A stretch of DNA of 64,000 nucleotides from Chloroflexota bacterium (lineage in GTDB: Bacteria > Chloroflexota > Anaerolineae > UBA2200): the NCBI GenBank assembly GCA_014360905.1, contig JACIWW010000003.1, positions 96,142-160,141 on the forward strand. The letters are read 5' to 3'. The notes beneath the pieces are model-generated. The model was not told the DNA's origin. It did not search any database and saw only the letters and a list, made by a program, of their open reading frames with translations. How positions within the stretch are numbered: the first letter of the stretch is position 1; each line of letters opens with the position of its first letter. Below, piece by piece: positions 9,476 through 21,440 of the stretch. Position numbers and translations under genes: made by a program.

Positions 9476-10243
9476 TCATTCTAAGGCAAAAAGGCGTCTG
9501 GCATTTTCCGTTGTGATTTGCGCTACGTGTTCAACAGGGATTGCTTTCAGTGCAGCGATTTTGGCTGCGATGAAGCGCACGTAAGCAGGCTCATTGCGCT
9601 GGCCACGATAGGGATGCGGTGCCAGGTAAGGGCAATCTGTCTCTATCAGCGTGCATTCGAGAGGCAATTCACGTACCAGGGCCTGCAACCGATGCGCATT
9701 TTGAAACGTTACTGGCCCCGCAAGTGATATGTAAAAACCCATTTTCATTGCCTGCAAAGCCATGGTTAGATCGCCGGAAAAGCAATGCAGCACGCCATGC
9801 AAATGCTTTGCCTTGTCGCGCAAGATGGACATTGTTTCTACATGGGCTTGCCGGTCATGGATGATGACAGGTTTCCCAACCTGCTGTGCTAGTTCTAACT
9901 GGGCGATGAAAATCTCCCTTTGTTTGTCGGCGGGCGATAGGTTGCGGTAAAAATCTAGACCTATTTCGCCAATAGCGACCACTTTTTCGTACGTACTTAA
10001 TTGTAACAGTCCCACCAGGTCATCCGCTTGGACTTGAGCTGCTTCATGCGGATGTATGCCGATCGCGGCAAAGACGGAGGGATACTGCTGTGCCAACATC
10101 ACGGCCTGGCGGCTTGAGTCCAAATCAGTGCCCACCGTTACTATAGCGTTCACTCTTGCTGCTAACGATCGCGAGATTACCTGCTCGCGGTCATCTGTGA
10201 ACTCGCTAGAATCGAGGTGCGCGTGCGTATCTACCAGCATCAC
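9476..10243 (-). CDS. tatD: TatD family metal-dependent hydrolase (DNase)
   Basis: 255 residues, the usual length for TatD. The metal-ligand motifs appear in order: DTHAHLDSSEF near the N-terminus, IAIGEIGLDFY (Glu), PVIIHDRQAH (His), GVLHCFSGD (His) and LIETDCPYLAPHPYRG (Asp). TatD proteins are 3'-5' deoxyribonucleases or related hydrolases; cellular substrates vary. The frame opens with GTG-ATG at 10243-10238, overlapping the TGA of the upstream mutase gene, so the two are translationally coupled. The enzyme has no obvious link to glycan synthesis and is a housekeeping passenger in this operon. Confidence 0.92.
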   Translation of the reverse strand: MMLVDTHAHLDSSEFTDDREQVISRSLAARVNAIVTVGTDLDSSRQAVMLAQQYPSVFAAIGIHPHEAAQVQADDLVGLLQLSTYEKVVAIGEIGLDFYRNLSPADKQREIFIAQLELAQQVGKPVIIHDRQAHVETMSILRDKAKHLHGVLHCFSGDLTMALQAMKMGFYISLAGPVTFQNAHRLQALVRELPLECTLIETDCPYLAPHPYRGQRNEPAYVRFIAAKIAALKAIPVEHVAQITTENARRLFALE

Positions 10244-11667
10244 AGCCCCACGAGCTTCCTGCCATCGGCCAGTATGGCTTGCACTCTTGCTTTGTCCGTC
10301 GTTTCAGTGTAGATGCGAATGAGCGGCTCTGTTCCAGAGAAGCGGATGAGCAACCAGCCGCCATCTTCCAGCATATAGCGGAAGCCATCCATCGTATCTA
10401 TCCCGGTTACTTTTAGGCCGCCAATTGTGGTTGGTTTGCTATCCTTTACCCGTGCTATTGTGGCAGCGCGTTGCTCTTCGAGCATCGGGATGTCAATTCG
10501 GTCGTAGTAGTGGGCACCTACTAAGGAATAGAGGTACTCGATAAGCTGTGAAGGCGATTTCTGTAGTTTAATCATCAGATCAAGCAGGAACAAGCCTGCC
10601 AATATGCCGTCCCGCTCTGGGATATGGCCGGCGAATCCAAAGCCGCCGCTCTCTTCACCACCCATGATGGCTCCTGTTTCCATCATCTTGGGTCCCACGT
10701 ATTTAAAACCTACTGGTGTCTCATACACGGGGATGTTGTACAGCTTTGCGAGTTTGCGCGCCATTGCCGTGGTCGTGACAGTTTTGACGATGGGCCCTCG
10801 TTTGCCACGCACTTCCAAGAGGTAGAGCAGAAGCAATGCATAGACTTGCAACTGGTTGATGAACTGGCCATTCTCATCCACGAGGCCTACGCGGTCTGCG
10901 TCACCATCCGTGGCTAAACCGACATCCGCCTGGTATTGGGCAACGCCTGCCACCAAAGCCGCTAGGTTGTAAGCGATGGGTTCGGGATTGTGCATGCCAG
11001 GGAAGAGGGGATTGCGCACGTTGTTGATCTCGATGACTCGCGTGTTGCCCCCGGCCAGAATGGCAGGGAAGTAGCCTATGCCTGCTCCGTACATAGCATC
11101 TACTACCACGGTGATGCCAGCAGCTTTGATCCCCTCTACATCCACCAATGAGGCAATGTGTTTCAAATAGCCGGGTGCGGGATTGAACTTGAGAACCAAC
11201 TTTTGTTGCAGCGCTTCTTCTAATGGCATACGTTGCACTTGCACCTTGCCGGCCTGGATGTTGGCGATGTTTTCCTCCAGAATGGCAATGACCTCTGGAG
11301 AAGCACTCCCGGCGTATTCTGGTTTGACTTTGAATCCATTCCACTGCGCTGGGTTGTGGCTGGAGGTAATGACCACTGCCCCGCCTGCTTTTTTCTCGAG
11401 GATGGCATAGGAGATCGTGGGCGTTGGAGCGGCGCGGTCACAGAGGTAAGCACGGATGCCATTGCCAGCCATCACTTCTGCGGTCGCTGCAGCGAAATCC
11501 TCCGATGCAAAACGCGTATCATACCCGATAACGATGCCTTTTTCTGCTGCCTCGCTATCTATCAGGTACTTGGCCATCGCCTGGGCACATATGCGCACAT
11601 TCGCAAATGTATAATCCTCAGCGATGATCGCTCGCCAGCCATCAGTACCGAACTTGATCGTTGTCAT
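10240..11667 (-). CDS. Phosphoglucomutase/phosphomannomutase family protein
   Basis: About 475 residues, alpha-D-phosphohexomutase superfamily. All four domains are represented: the entry MTTIKFGTDGWRAIIAEDYT, the phosphoserine loop VITSSHNPAQWNGFK, the Mg-binding loop ATDGDADRVGLVDENG, the sugar-binding loop GGEESGGFGFAGH, and the phosphate-binding loop RFSGTEPLIRIY. It interconverts hexose-6-phosphate and hexose-1-phosphate, feeding GDP- or dTDP-sugar synthesis. ATG 11667 is preferred over the longer frame to 11724, because family similarity begins there. With gmd and rmd directly upstream, mannose-1-phosphate formation is attractive, but glucose or glucosamine specificity cannot be excluded. 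Confidence 0.93.
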   Translation of the reverse strand: MTTIKFGTDGWRAIIAEDYTFANVRICAQAMAKYLIDSEAAEKGIVIGYDTRFASEDFAAATAEVMAGNGIRAYLCDRAAPTPTISYAILEKKAGGAVVITSSHNPAQWNGFKVKPEYAGSASPEVIAILEENIANIQAGKVQVQRMPLEEALQQKLVLKFNPAPGYLKHIASLVDVEGIKAAGITVVVDAMYGAGIGYFPAILAGGNTRVIEINNVRNPLFPGMHNPEPIAYNLAALVAGVAQYQADVGLATDGDADRVGLVDENGQFINQLQVYALLLLYLLEVRGKRGPIVKTVTTTAMARKLAKLYNIPVYETPVGFKYVGPKMMETGAIMGGEESGGFGFAGHIPERDGILAGLFLLDLMIKLQKSPSQLIEYLYSLVGAHYYDRIDIPMLEEQRAATIARVKDSKPTTIGGLKVTGIDTMDGFRYMLEDGGWLLIRFSGTEPLIRIYTETTDKARVQAILADGRKLVGL

Positions 11668-11759
11668 CTTGCATACTCCTGTTTCTGAGGTGTTTCTGCT
11701 TGCGTAAGCGGAGAATGAGCACAAGACCTCATGCTGCGTAATCGCTTGGCTGTTCCTGT

Positions 11760-12767
<1,008 letters not shown>

Positions 12768-12826
12768 TCAAGTAATGAGTGAAAAGCGATCAGCAGTATA
12801 TACGGCTTTATTCTCGCTGTTACTCG

Positions 12827-13813
12827 CTATTTGGCGCTCACATTGTTGCGCCAATAGTCCAGTATGTCTTTCAAGCTGCGCTCCAATGGGATCTCTGCGC
12901 GCCAGCCTGTTCTGGTTCGGAATTTGGTGCAATCGGCGACAATTTCGGGCGTATCGGAAGGGCGCAGGCGCGCAGGGTCTACTTCTATGGTGAGAGGAAT
13001 CTTGCTGAGTGCGACCAGGTTATTCAGCACCTCTCCGATGGCATAGGAGTGTTCTGCCCCAAGGTTGTAAACCTCACCTGGCTCACCTTTGGAGAGAGCC
13101 AGGTAGTAGCCACGCACGATGTCGCGCACGTCGCTAAAGTCACGGCGGGCTTCGAGATTGCCAACGCGTACCACGGGCTCACGCCGTCCCGCTTCAGCCT
13201 CGGCGATTTGCTTGGCAAAGTCGGAAGTGACGAAGGCAGGACTTTGCCCAGGACCGATGTGGTTGAAGGGACGCACGCGCACAACCGGAAGCCTGTGACT
13301 CACAAAATATTGGTAACCCAGCATGTCTTGAGTTACTTTGCTGACCGCATAAGGGCTATTGGGGCGCAGGGGATTGCTCTCACGTATGGGCAATTCCTCT
13401 GGTTTTACCAGACCATATTCGTCGGCTGAGCCCACCACCAAAACGCGTGGAAAAGTGCCCAACGCAATAGCGGCCAGCAGTACGTTCAATTGCCCTCGAA
13501 TGTTGTTCTCCAGCGTGCTCCATGGATCAGCCCATGAAGCTGGCACAAAGGCCTGTGCGGCGAGGTGAAAGACATAATCGGGCTTTGCCTCGCCAAATAG
13601 GGCGGTCAGTTTGGGCAAATCCAGAAGGATATCGCCGATATGCAGTGTCAAGCGCCTTTGAGCATCGCCACCGATTTGCGTACGCAACTGGCTTGCTCGG
13701 CCTTCCACCAAATCAAGTCCCCATATTTCCAGGTTGGTGTGTTGCAGCAAATAGGCTGCCAGATGGCTGCCGGCAAATCCGCCGATTCCTGTAATGAGTG
13801 CTCTTAGAGCCAT
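12827..13813 (-). CDS. rmd: GDP-4-dehydro-6-deoxy-D-mannose reductase (Rmd-like SDR)
   Basis: 328 residues of the extended SDR family. Visible are GIGGFAGSHLAAYLL (NAD(P) loop), FHLAAQAFVPASW, VVGSADEYG and the SPYAVSKVTQDML Tyr-Lys pair. The C-terminal region has RPFNHIGPGQSPAFV and GNLEARRDFSDVRD, shared with GMD-like and RMD reductases. Adjacent to gmd with an 89-bp gap, it most likely reduces GDP-4-keto-6-deoxymannose to GDP-D-rhamnose. GMD-like dehydratases look similar, but the lack of the GMD N-terminal RRTSTVN motif favours RMD. Confidence 0.85.
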   Translation of the reverse strand: MALRALITGIGGFAGSHLAAYLLQHTNLEIWGLDLVEGRASQLRTQIGGDAQRRLTLHIGDILLDLPKLTALFGEAKPDYVFHLAAQAFVPASWADPWSTLENNIRGQLNVLLAAIALGTFPRVLVVGSADEYGLVKPEELPIRESNPLRPNSPYAVSKVTQDMLGYQYFVSHRLPVVRVRPFNHIGPGQSPAFVTSDFAKQIAEAEAGRREPVVRVGNLEARRDFSDVRDIVRGYYLALSKGEPGEVYNLGAEHSYAIGEVLNNLVALSKIPLTIEVDPARLRPSDTPEIVADCTKFRTRTGWRAEIPLERSLKDILDYWRNNVSAK

Positions 13814-13916
13814 TCGCCTCCCTTAGGCCATGGATCAGAGGCCGTGAACCAGCGACCTCCTGTGTCTATTCCTGGGCTACATGTCTGGGAATTATAGCGC
13901 AGCTTTGCTCCAAAGT

Positions 13917-13951
13917 AAAACCGCCCGGCGAAACTGCCTCCGAGCGGTTTT
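13917..13951 (-). terminator. Intrinsic terminator of the SAM/methionine operon
   Basis: Read on the minus strand, a 12-bp stem (AAAACCGCTCGG with CCGGGCGGTTTT, one T-G wobble) encloses an 11-nt loop and ends in a T-run. It lies about 80 bp after the ahcY stop and before rmd, separating the two operons. Confidence 0.85.
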
Positions 13952-14028
13952 CAAAGGCCCTTGTAAAGCGCGTACATGCCTTGCGCTACGAGTTCTTAAC
14001 AGAGGCCATCCCAGCGGCTATTGTTGGT

Positions 14029-16531
<2,503 letters not shown>

Positions 16532-16581
16532 TTTTTCCTCCCTTAATTTGTTAGCTTATATCATGCCTGCTATGTGCGTGC

Positions 16582-17550
16582 TCAGTTCTGCTTAGCATGC
16601 AGGTGTTCACAATGGTCAGACCAGGGGCAGGTAGGCTCAAAGTTGGTAAAATCTTTGAACTCGCGGTAGCGTGCCTGGATCTCATCCATGGTAAGAGTCC
16701 GTAGCCTGCCCACACCAAAATCCTCTACGGTAAAAGAAGCTACTACGCTGCCATGGATAATGGCACGTTTGATGTCTTCTTGGCGGATGCAGCCCTGCTG
16801 GGCTAGATAGCCAATGAATCCACCAGCGAAGGAATCTCCGGCCCCGGTAGGGTCTTGGATTTTTTCTAAGGGATAGGCCGGGGCAAAGAAAAACGATTTT
16901 CTTGGTTCATCGCCATTGGCGAATAGAGTTGCACCGTATTCACCTTTCTTGATCACGAGTGCTTTCGGCCCTAGGCTGAGGATCTTGCGCGCGGCACGGA
17001 CGAGGCTGAAGGTATTGGCATATTGACGGGCTTCTGCTTCGTTCATTAGTACAATGTCCGCTACTGAAATTGCTTGGCTGAGGACATCTTTGCGATAGTT
17101 GATCCAATAATTCATGGTGTCAAGCACAGTCAACTTAGGACTTCGGATTTGTGAGAGTACCTCCAATTGCAACACCGGGTCAATGTTGGCCAGGAAGACG
17201 TACTCCGAATTCCGATATGCCTCGGGTAAGTCTGGATGAAATGTGGCAAAAACGTTCAGTTGTGTATCCAAGGTCTCGACAGTGTTCATGTCATAACTGT
17301 AGCGTCCAGACCAACGGAATGTCTTGCCTTCTACCACTTGCAGGCCATCCAGGTTAACGCCTCGTTGCCTGAGGAAGTCAATGTGTTCCTTGGGAAAGTC
17401 TGTGCCCACTACAGCGACCAGGTTGACCTGAGCGTAGAGTTGGGCGGCCGCTGAAAAATAGGTGGCTGAGCCACCCAGGGTATCTTTTACCTTACCAAAG
17501 GGTGTTTGGATGGAATCCAATGCAACCGAACCAACGACCAATATGCTCAC
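16582..17550 (-). CDS. PfkB-family sugar/nucleoside kinase (possible adenosine kinase)
   Basis: 322 residues, ribokinase/PfkB superfamily. The N-terminal ILVVGSVALDSIQTPFG and the di-glycine GGSATYFSAAAQLYA are present. The C-terminal signature DPTGAGDSFAGGFIGYLA carries the catalytic Asp and anion hole. PfkB members phosphorylate sugars or nucleosides. The exact substrate is not readable, but adenosine is a sensible guess because the operon also encodes SAH hydrolase, which releases adenosine, and mtnA. Removal of adenosine would pull the SAH hydrolase reaction forward. The gene is flanked by the MetE-like gene (38 bp) and the SAM synthetase (50 bp). Confidence 0.82.
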   Translation of the reverse strand: MSILVVGSVALDSIQTPFGKVKDTLGGSATYFSAAAQLYAQVNLVAVVGTDFPKEHIDFLRQRGVNLDGLQVVEGKTFRWSGRYSYDMNTVETLDTQLNVFATFHPDLPEAYRNSEYVFLANIDPVLQLEVLSQIRSPKLTVLDTMNYWINYRKDVLSQAISVADIVLMNEAEARQYANTFSLVRAARKILSLGPKALVIKKGEYGATLFANGDEPRKSFFFAPAYPLEKIQDPTGAGDSFAGGFIGYLAQQGCIRQEDIKRAIIHGSVVASFTVEDFGVGRLRTLTMDEIQARYREFKDFTNFEPTCPWSDHCEHLHAKQN

Positions 17551-17588
17551 TGTGCTTGCTCCTCCGTTAAAAAATGGTAGATTGACAT

Positions 17589-18635
17589 TCAGGCCGTGAC
17601 GTATCTGGCACGCATCTGCGCCGATACCTCAGCGGTCAATTCCAAAACACGTTCAGCCGTATGACGATCCAAAGAACCAGTGCCGCAGGAGGGCGTGACC
17701 AGTCCAGCAGCTAGGAGTTTGTCCTGCGCAAGACCTTTTCTCACTAATAGATCCATTGCTTGGTGCAAGCGCTCCAGCAAGCTTTCGGTTGTTTCCCCCT
17801 CCACAGCCGAGCTCGCAGGGACAATGCCCCAAGCAATTATCCCCCCGCGCTCCAGGAATGCGGCCACTGCGTCGGGATACAGCGAAAGGGATTCCGCATA
17901 GGTGTATGCATCGAGGCTAAGAATATCTACCGAAGTATCCAGTAGAACTGACCAATCCGTATTACCGCAGCAATGGACACCTTTTAAGCCACTGATGCCT
18001 GCAAAGACTTCTTCGAGCAGCAACACTACCTGATCACGGCTCAGCGAGACAAAGGCTGATCCGAAGGAACTCATGTAAGGTTCATCCACGAAGATGATCG
18101 TTTGCGGTGCGAAGGCGCGGAGTTTTTGTTCCTGCCAGGCAGCTTTCAGGCGCAGATGCTTGGCTATGGCATCAGCCATGACTTCATCGTAGAGCAATGG
18201 GCGGCGGTTTTGATCGGTGACTACCAGCCCCCAACTGATAGGCCCGGTAACCTGCCCTTTGAGCGCAACCAGCGGCGTGGGCAGCAGACCCTCGGTGTTG
18301 AGCAGATGATATAGCCCTGCGGCATACTGCGGACTTAGCTCACCGTACTCTAGGTCATTCTGCAGATAGGCAAGGTACAGGCGTTCTAGGTCGCGATCCA
18401 GATCGTGGGTACGATCTACATAGATGCGTTCTGCTTCCAAGTCCACTACGATGCCCGGGAAGTTTTCGGAGAACTGTGCATACATGTTCTCCTGGTAGGA
18501 ACGCTTGGGCAATTGGGGCCAGACTGGTATCTGGGGCAAATACTTCAGTGTCCAATCCCAGGCCTGTGCCACATCGTGCAATGGCAGACTGCCCAGGGCG
18601 GCAGGTAACCATGCGGATTGGAATGTATTGGGCAT
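17589..18635 (-). CDS. Cobalamin-independent methionine synthase-like protein (short, C-terminal-domain form)
   Basis: 348 residues corresponding only to the catalytic C-terminal barrel of MetE (UroD/MetE superfamily), without the MetE N-terminal folate half. The zinc ligands can be placed: GVHCCGNTDW supplies His and Cys, and a late LVTPSCGTGSL supplies the second Cys. VALKGQVTGPISWG and IIFVDEPYMSSFGSAF line the active site. Small MetE-like proteins are known as diverged minimal methionine synthases or methylcorrinoid-dependent core-MetE proteins. Its place between mtnA and SAM synthetase under a SAM riboswitch supports homocysteine methylation. The methyl donor (folate, corrinoid protein or other) is unknown, and no corrinoid gene is adjacent. 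Confidence 0.8.
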   Translation of the reverse strand: MPNTFQSAWLPAALGSLPLHDVAQAWDWTLKYLPQIPVWPQLPKRSYQENMYAQFSENFPGIVVDLEAERIYVDRTHDLDRDLERLYLAYLQNDLEYGELSPQYAAGLYHLLNTEGLLPTPLVALKGQVTGPISWGLVVTDQNRRPLLYDEVMADAIAKHLRLKAAWQEQKLRAFAPQTIIFVDEPYMSSFGSAFVSLSRDQVVLLLEEVFAGISGLKGVHCCGNTDWSVLLDTSVDILSLDAYTYAESLSLYPDAVAAFLERGGIIAWGIVPASSAVEGETTESLLERLHQAMDLLVRKGLAQDKLLAAGLVTPSCGTGSLDRHTAERVLELTAEVSAQMRARYVTA

Positions 18636-18652
18636 GTTCGCTTTCTCCTTCC

Positions 18653-19732
18653 TTAATATTTCTCGTCGCTTTGCTCGGTGGAAGGTGGAGGCTGTTCAGA
18701 GATGCCTTTCACTTTCTTCAGACCTAGGGTAAAAGGAGGGTAAACGATGCCATTCTCGGTCACAATGCCCGTGACGTAGCGGTGCGGAGTGACATCGAAA
18801 GCAGGATGAGCAGCCTTGATCCCTTCTGCACAGATAGGCATTCCGCGGATATGCGTTACTTCACGCGGATCACGTTCTTCGATGGGAATATCTGCACCAT
18901 AAGCAATGCTCAGGTCTATGGTCGAGGTGGGCGCGACGGAGTAGAAGGGGATGCCATTCTCTTTGGCCAGCACTGCCAAGGAATAGGTGCCGATCTTGTT
19001 GGCGACGTCGCCATTGGCTGCAATGCGGTCTGCACCGACCAACACGATATCCACCTTGCCGCGGGACATGAAGTGGCCAGCCATGTTATCGGTGATCAGG
19101 GTACAGGGGATGCCTGCCTGTTGCAACTCCCACGCCGTTAGCCTTGCTCCTTGCAGGAACGGACGTGTTTCGTCTACCCAGACGTGAATGCGTTTGCCTT
19201 GTTCATGGGCGGTGCGCACTACGCCTAGGGCTGTGCCATAGTCCACGACGGCCAACGCACCGGTGTTGCAGTGCGTCAGGATGTTATCGCCATCCTGGAT
19301 CAGGGTTGCGCCATGCTCTCCCATGCGCCTATTAATCTCGACATCTTCATCGGCGATGCGCTGCGCTTCTTGTACGACTGCGTGGATGACCTGCTCCGCC
19401 GTTTTCCATTGTGGGCTATTCGCCACCTCGCTCATGCGCCGAATGGCCCAGAAGAGGTTGACCGCCGTAGGGCGGGTCTGTGCAAGGAGATCCGCAGCGC
19501 GCTCAAACTCTGCGAGCACTTGCGGGCGTGAACAGGAATGGCAATGCACGACCGCCAGAGCTAGGCCAAAAGCTGCAGCCGCACCAATCGCTGGTGCACC
19601 GCGGATCTTCATCGTCTTGATTGCTTCGGCGACATCGCGGTAATCCGTGTATTCCAGGACAACGAACTCGTGTGGCAGTCGTTGTTGGTCAATGAGCCTG
19701 ACTTTACCGTCGTGCCATTCGATGGTACGCAC
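18653..19732 (-). CDS. mtnA: S-methyl-5-thioribose-1-phosphate isomerase
   Basis: 359 residues, MtnA/eIF2B-like family. Key segments are TMKIRGAPAIGAAAAFGLAL, the catalytic-Cys loop ILTHCNTGALAVVDYGTALG, and the catalytic-Asp region VLVGADRIAANGDVANKIGTY. It isomerises methylthioribose-1-phosphate to methylthioribulose-1-phosphate in methionine salvage. Some family members also isomerise other pentose-1-phosphates. Translation probably begins at GTG 19732, preceded by a GGAGG site. It is the first gene after the SAM-I riboswitch and terminator. No other methionine-salvage gene (mtnB, C, D, K, P) is nearby, so the remaining steps must be elsewhere or differ. Confidence 0.94.
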   Translation of the reverse strand: MRTIEWHDGKVRLIDQQRLPHEFVVLEYTDYRDVAEAIKTMKIRGAPAIGAAAAFGLALAVVHCHSCSRPQVLAEFERAADLLAQTRPTAVNLFWAIRRMSEVANSPQWKTAEQVIHAVVQEAQRIADEDVEINRRMGEHGATLIQDGDNILTHCNTGALAVVDYGTALGVVRTAHEQGKRIHVWVDETRPFLQGARLTAWELQQAGIPCTLITDNMAGHFMSRGKVDIVLVGADRIAANGDVANKIGTYSLAVLAKENGIPFYSVAPTSTIDLSIAYGADIPIEERDPREVTHIRGMPICAEGIKAAHPAFDVTPHRYVTGIVTENGIVYPPFTLGLKKVKGISEQPPPSTEQSDEKY

Positions 19733-19751
19733 TCATCCTCCTTGTTTCGGG

Positions 19752-19780
19752 CAAAAAAATTCTCTCCCGATGGGAGAGAA
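19752..19780 (-). terminator. Riboswitch expression-platform terminator
   Basis: On the minus strand, 8-bp arms TCTCTCCC and GGGAGAGA around a 3-nt loop are followed by seven T's (19753-19759). It begins 14 nt after the aptamer P1 and 20 nt before the mtnA start. It would stop transcription when SAM is bound. Confidence 0.9.
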
Positions 19781-19793
19781 GATCCAAACTTCC

Positions 19794-19997
19794 CTCTCAT
19801 CTTTCAGTCCCTGCTGCTCCTAGAAGAAACAGCAGGGCTGCCGGAATTGGCACCATGAATAGCCACTTAGTCTAAATTTTTAATCCTATAGTCATATCGT
19901 CGGGCTTCTATCCTCGGATTATTTGATTAAAGACTATCGGACTATTCTGGTTGCCGGGGTTTCACCGGGCCGGTCCCTCCACCCCTCTAGATAAGAG
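19794..19997 (-). promoter_or_regulatory. SAM-I (S-box) riboswitch aptamer
   Basis: Minus-strand reading shows all hallmark elements. P1 pairs CTCTTATC (19997-19990) with GATGAGAG (19801-19794). Then comes AGAGGGGTGGAGGGACCGG, the conserved GGTGAAACCCCGGCAACC (19966-19949), and GGTGCCAATTCC (19854-19843). An 8-bp hairpin CCCTGCTG/CAGCAGGG and the ACTGAAAGATGAGAGG closing segment complete the fold. At 204 nt the aptamer is longer than typical, because the arm between the two core blocks is extended. It is followed directly by an intrinsic terminator and mtnA, so SAM should repress the five-gene mtnA-ahcY operon. Confidence 0.95.
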
Positions 19998-20030
19998 TGA
20001 GCATATATTATTCAGTTTGTGAACGCGGCT

Positions 20031-20059
20031 ATCCTAGCACAGAAGCGTGGATTTGTCAA
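20031..20059 (-). promoter_or_regulatory. Sigma-70-type promoter of the riboswitch operon
   Basis: Minus strand: TTGACA (20059-20054), a 17-nt spacer, then TAGGAT (20036-20031). The -35 is perfect and the -10 near-consensus. Transcription would start near 20024, about 27 nt before riboswitch P1. Confidence 0.8.
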
Positions 20060-20089
20060 ACTTTACAAAACCGTAATAGTAGTTTGTAG

Positions 20090-20257
20090 TGAGCGCTTCA
20101 GCGCTCATAGCGCATCAAAGCGCCAGGGAATTCATTCCCTGGCTTAAACTGAAAAAGTGCCCGCAGGCACTAGCATCTGCAGGGCTTTTGGCCGTGGCGT
20201 GGGCAACAGCCCACACCACGCATTCGCTTCCCACGCTCACAGCGGACAACAGTCCGC
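20090..20257. repeat. Cluster of five small perfect or near-perfect hairpins
   Basis: Within 168 bp of non-coding DNA lie five inverted repeats: 20090-20107 (7-bp stem, loop TTCA), 20122-20143 (9-bp stem, loop TTCA), 20157-20170 (5-bp stem, loop CGCA), 20194-20219 (11-bp stem with one mismatch, loop AACA) and 20242-20257 (6-bp stem, loop AACA). All have 4-nt loops ending in CA. No T-runs follow them, so they are not ordinary terminators. The rest of 19998-20344 has only the SAM-operon promoter and no convincing gene. Confidence 0.75.
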
Positions 20258-20344
20258 CGTGCCACTCACCGCTGAGAACGCTGAAAACGCAGAGAAACTC
20301 AGGCACCAACCCCTGCGGGATTTTTCGCTTTCAGCCAGGGATTT

Positions 20345-21376
20345 TCAATCTCTGACGCTCAGTACCTGGCGCTGAGCGTAATTTTTCTCGTAATATTCCC
20401 GGTAATGCTGCCCCGATTTGATCTTGCGCCACCACCATTCATTGTCCACATACCAGCGCACGGTCTTTTCCAATGCCTGCTCAAAGGTATGGGCAGAACG
20501 CCAGCCCAGCGCCTTCAGTTTATCGCAGTTGAGGGAGTAGCGGCGGTCGTGGCCTGGGCGGTCGGTTACGTGCTGAATGAGGCTCTCCGGCTTGTTGAGC
20601 AATTGGAGGATCATGCGTGCCATATCTATATTGCAGGTTTCCACGCCCGTGCCCACATTGTAGATCTCGCCGGGTTTGCCTTTGTGCAGCACGATGTCAA
20701 TGGCTTCGCAATGATCCCACACGTACTGGTAATCGCGCATCTGCCGGCCATCGCCGTACAGCGGCAGTGGGAGGTCATCGAGAGCATTGGTGATGAACAG
20801 CGGCACGACCTTCTCCGGGTATTGGTACGGCCCAATGTTGTTGGAGCCGCGGGTTATCGTAGCGGGCACACCAAAACTGATGAAGTAAGCATTTACCATG
20901 AGGTCAGCGCCGGCTTTGCTGGCGGCATAGGGGCTGCGCGCAGCCAGCGCATCGCTCTCCCGCGAAGACCCCTGAAGCACTTCGCCATATACCTCATCGG
21001 TCGAAACCTGGTGATAGCGTTCGACGCCGAACTGCTTTGCCGCTTCCAACAATACATAGGTTCCGTATATGTCGGTCTGGATGAAACTGCCCGGCGACAT
21101 GAGAGAGCGGTCCACATGGCTTTCTGCGGCGAAGTTGACTATGGCATCAATCTTATGCTGGCGCATGGTCTCTGCGACTTTGTCGGCATCGCAGATGTCG
21201 CCGTGCACAAAAGTGTAGCGTGGATCGTGCTCCAGCCCCTTGAGGTTATCCAGGTTGCCGGCGTAGGTCAACTTGTCATAGACAACTACGCGATAGTTGG
21301 GATATTTCTCCAGGATATAGTGCACAAAGTTGCTGCCAATGAACCCGGCTCCGCCGGCGATGAGTAGGTTGCGCAA
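20345..21376 (-). CDS. rmlB: dTDP-glucose 4,6-dehydratase
   Basis: About 343 residues, extended SDR family. Motifs: NLLIAGGAGFIGSNFVHYIL, TYAGNLDNLKGL, VNFAAESHVDRSL, the catalytic VSTDEVYGE and the SPYAASKAGADLMV Tyr-Lys pair, then RGSNNIGPYQYPEKVVPLFI. It converts dTDP-glucose to dTDP-4-keto-6-deoxyglucose, the precursor of dTDP-rhamnose and other deoxysugars. The conserved N-terminus begins at a TTG (21376) with AAAGGAG 10 nt upstream. Longer starts would overlap the radical SAM gene. RmlC and RmlD partners are absent from the window, so the final sugar is undetermined. Confidence 0.94.
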   Translation of the reverse strand: MRNLLIAGGAGFIGSNFVHYILEKYPNYRVVVYDKLTYAGNLDNLKGLEHDPRYTFVHGDICDADKVAETMRQHKIDAIVNFAAESHVDRSLMSPGSFIQTDIYGTYVLLEAAKQFGVERYHQVSTDEVYGEVLQGSSRESDALAARSPYAASKAGADLMVNAYFISFGVPATITRGSNNIGPYQYPEKVVPLFITNALDDLPLPLYGDGRQMRDYQYVWDHCEAIDIVLHKGKPGEIYNVGTGVETCNIDMARMILQLLNKPESLIQHVTDRPGHDRRYSLNCDKLKALGWRSAHTFEQALEKTVRWYVDNEWWWRKIKSGQHYREYYEKNYAQRQVLSVRD

Positions 21377-21440
21377 TGTGTGGTTACTCCTTTCGACGTC
21401 TATAGTGCAAAACAGTGAAAAGCCCGCCACTAATGCCTGG

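Noticed and set aside
20090..20257. CRISPR array or tandem repeat unit from the hairpin cluster
   Set aside because: The stems differ in sequence, there are no equal-length spacers and no cas genes are nearby.
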